A stretch of 64,000 nucleotides of DNA from Rubrivivax rivuli. Its GTDB lineage: Bacteria; Pseudomonadota; Gammaproteobacteria; Burkholderiales; Burkholderiaceae_C. Made by a program: the position numbers and the translations under genes. The number at the start of each line of letters is the position of its first letter. Position 1 is the stretch's first letter. The stretch spans positions 62,001 to 126,000 of the forward strand of contig NZ_SACR01000007.1 of assembly GCF_004016505.1 (NCBI RefSeq). The letters run 5' to 3'. Below, in pieces: positions 63,528-64,000 of the stretch. The notes under the pieces were generated by a model that was given only the letters and a program-made list of their open reading frames with translations, did not search any database and was not told where the DNA came from.

Positions 63528-64000
63528 CACTCGCACGCCGCGCGCTGCTGCTGGGCGCAGCGGGCGCGCCCGTGCTGTGGCTGCCGCCGCCGGCGCGCGC
63601 CGGCGCGCAGGTGGAAGAACCGCTGGCCGATTCGGTGCGCACGGCGCTTTCGGCCGCGGTGGCCGAGAGTGCGCCACCCAAGCCCAGCTTCGACACGATG
63701 GAAGCACGCCTGGCCTACCTGCGCTGGCTGGGCGCTGCAAGCGAGCGGCTGAAACGCCGCAAGGCCGAGCACCACACGCGCGTGGAGTTCCTGGAAACGC
63801 TCTGGTACGAGAGCCGGCGCGCCGGCCTGGAGACGGCCTTGGTGCTGGGCCTGGTGCAGGTGGAAAGCGGCTTCCGCAAGTACGCGATCAGCAGCGCGGG
63901 TGCGCGCGGCTATATGCAGGTGATGCCCTTCTGGACGCGTGTGATCGGCGACGGCGACCCGAGCCGCCTCTTCCACCTGCAGACCAACCTGCGTTTCGGC
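63524..64000 (+). CDS. Lytic transglycosylase (partial, 3' end outside window)
   Basis: The visible 159 residues begin with a signal peptide ([23 protein letters not shown]) and lead into an SLT domain: [29 protein letters not shown] contains the catalytic Glu in VQVESGF, then [14 protein letters not shown]. It cleaves peptidoglycan in the periplasm. The start overlaps the proS stop. The sequence is truncated by the window edge, not by a mutation. Confidence 0.88.
   Translation, partial: MTLARRALLLGAAGAPVLWLPPPARAGAQVEEPLADSVRTALSAAVAESAPPKPSFDTMEARLAYLRWLGAASERLKRRKAEHHTRVEFLETLWYESRRAGLETALVLGLVQVESGFRKYAISSAGARGYMQVMPFWTRVIGDGDPSRLFHLQTNLRFG

Noticed and set aside
61632-63740. 700-codon minus-strand frame opposite proS
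   Set aside because: Fully antisense to a canonical synthetase gene; the residue composition indicates a codon-bias shadow.

Overview
The window is a GC-rich, densely packed chromosomal segment of a betaproteobacterium. The gene neighbourhoods (cytochrome c4 beside engB; yacG-zapD-coaE-pilD-pilC-pilB; rplU-rpmA-obgE-proB; rppH facing proS), a PEP-CTERM protein, a 3-hydroxybutyrate oligomer hydrolase and malonate/acetate/leucine catabolism all fit Burkholderiales, most likely a Rubrivivax/Leptothrix/Ideonella-like (Sphaerotilaceae-type) lineage. The lineage is inferred from gene content, not from a marker-gene comparison. I see no prophage, insertion sequence, CRISPR array or rRNA operon.

Layout. 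1-5.5 kb: the end of a leucine-degradation (liu-type) cluster, with the biotin subunit of methylcrotonyl-CoA carboxylase, HMG-CoA lyase, and small accessory genes (YbaK-type deacylase, DUF1289, DsbA/HCCA-isomerase fold) linked by ATGA overlaps. 5.6-5.9 kb: a lone 111-residue protein resembling the needle tip of VgrG. 6.1-11.9 kb: acetate uptake (DUF485 + ActP), followed by a CBS/DUF294 nucleotidyltransferase-like protein and a membrane PAS protein fused to a DnaQ-type exonuclease. 11.9-17.4 kb: a phosphotransferase, a GntR(YtrA-type)-ABC transporter operon, and an SLC13/ArsB-type permease. 17.5-21.4 kb: an epimerase divergent from a hybrid histidine kinase. 21.4-26.1 kb: a malonate operon (matR-like regulator, malonyl-CoA decarboxylase, Bug-type binding protein, malonyl-CoA synthase). 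26.2-33.1 kb: secreted and signalling genes, namely a lipoprotein, a cyclase/STAND/TPR regulator, a 3HB-oligomer hydrolase, a small secreted protein, and a VWA protein with a PEP-CTERM tail.

33.4-45 kb: a double-length UvrA with four ABC modules, the MsrP/MsrQ methionine sulfoxide repair pair, cytochrome c4, EngB, an alpha/beta hydrolase and a DUF1631 protein. 45-51 kb: groESL with a CIRCE operator and a sigma32-like promoter, a persulfide dioxygenase-rhodanese fusion, and a three-gene operon of amidohydrolase, YtkA-like protein and MauG-like dihaem peroxidase. 51-64 kb: housekeeping genes for cell division, CoA synthesis, type IV pilus/prepilin processing, tRNA-Pro, polyprenyl synthase, ribosomal proteins L21/L27, Obg, ProB, RppH and ProS, plus the start of a lytic transglycosylase cut by the window edge.

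The most interesting signals are regulatory. Upstream of the PEP-CTERM VWA gene I read a sigma54 -24/-12 element, a perfect IHF consensus and a distal inverted repeat, arranged like a classic enhancer-dependent promoter. At least four genes (both GntR regulators, engB and the DUF1631 gene) have a -10 hexamer ending only 5-7 nt before the start codon and no Shine-Dalgarno sequence, which predicts leaderless mRNAs. The PAS/degenerate-kinase/exonuclease fusion beside the acetate permease and the orphan VgrG-tip protein are the best protein-level candidates for undescribed functions.
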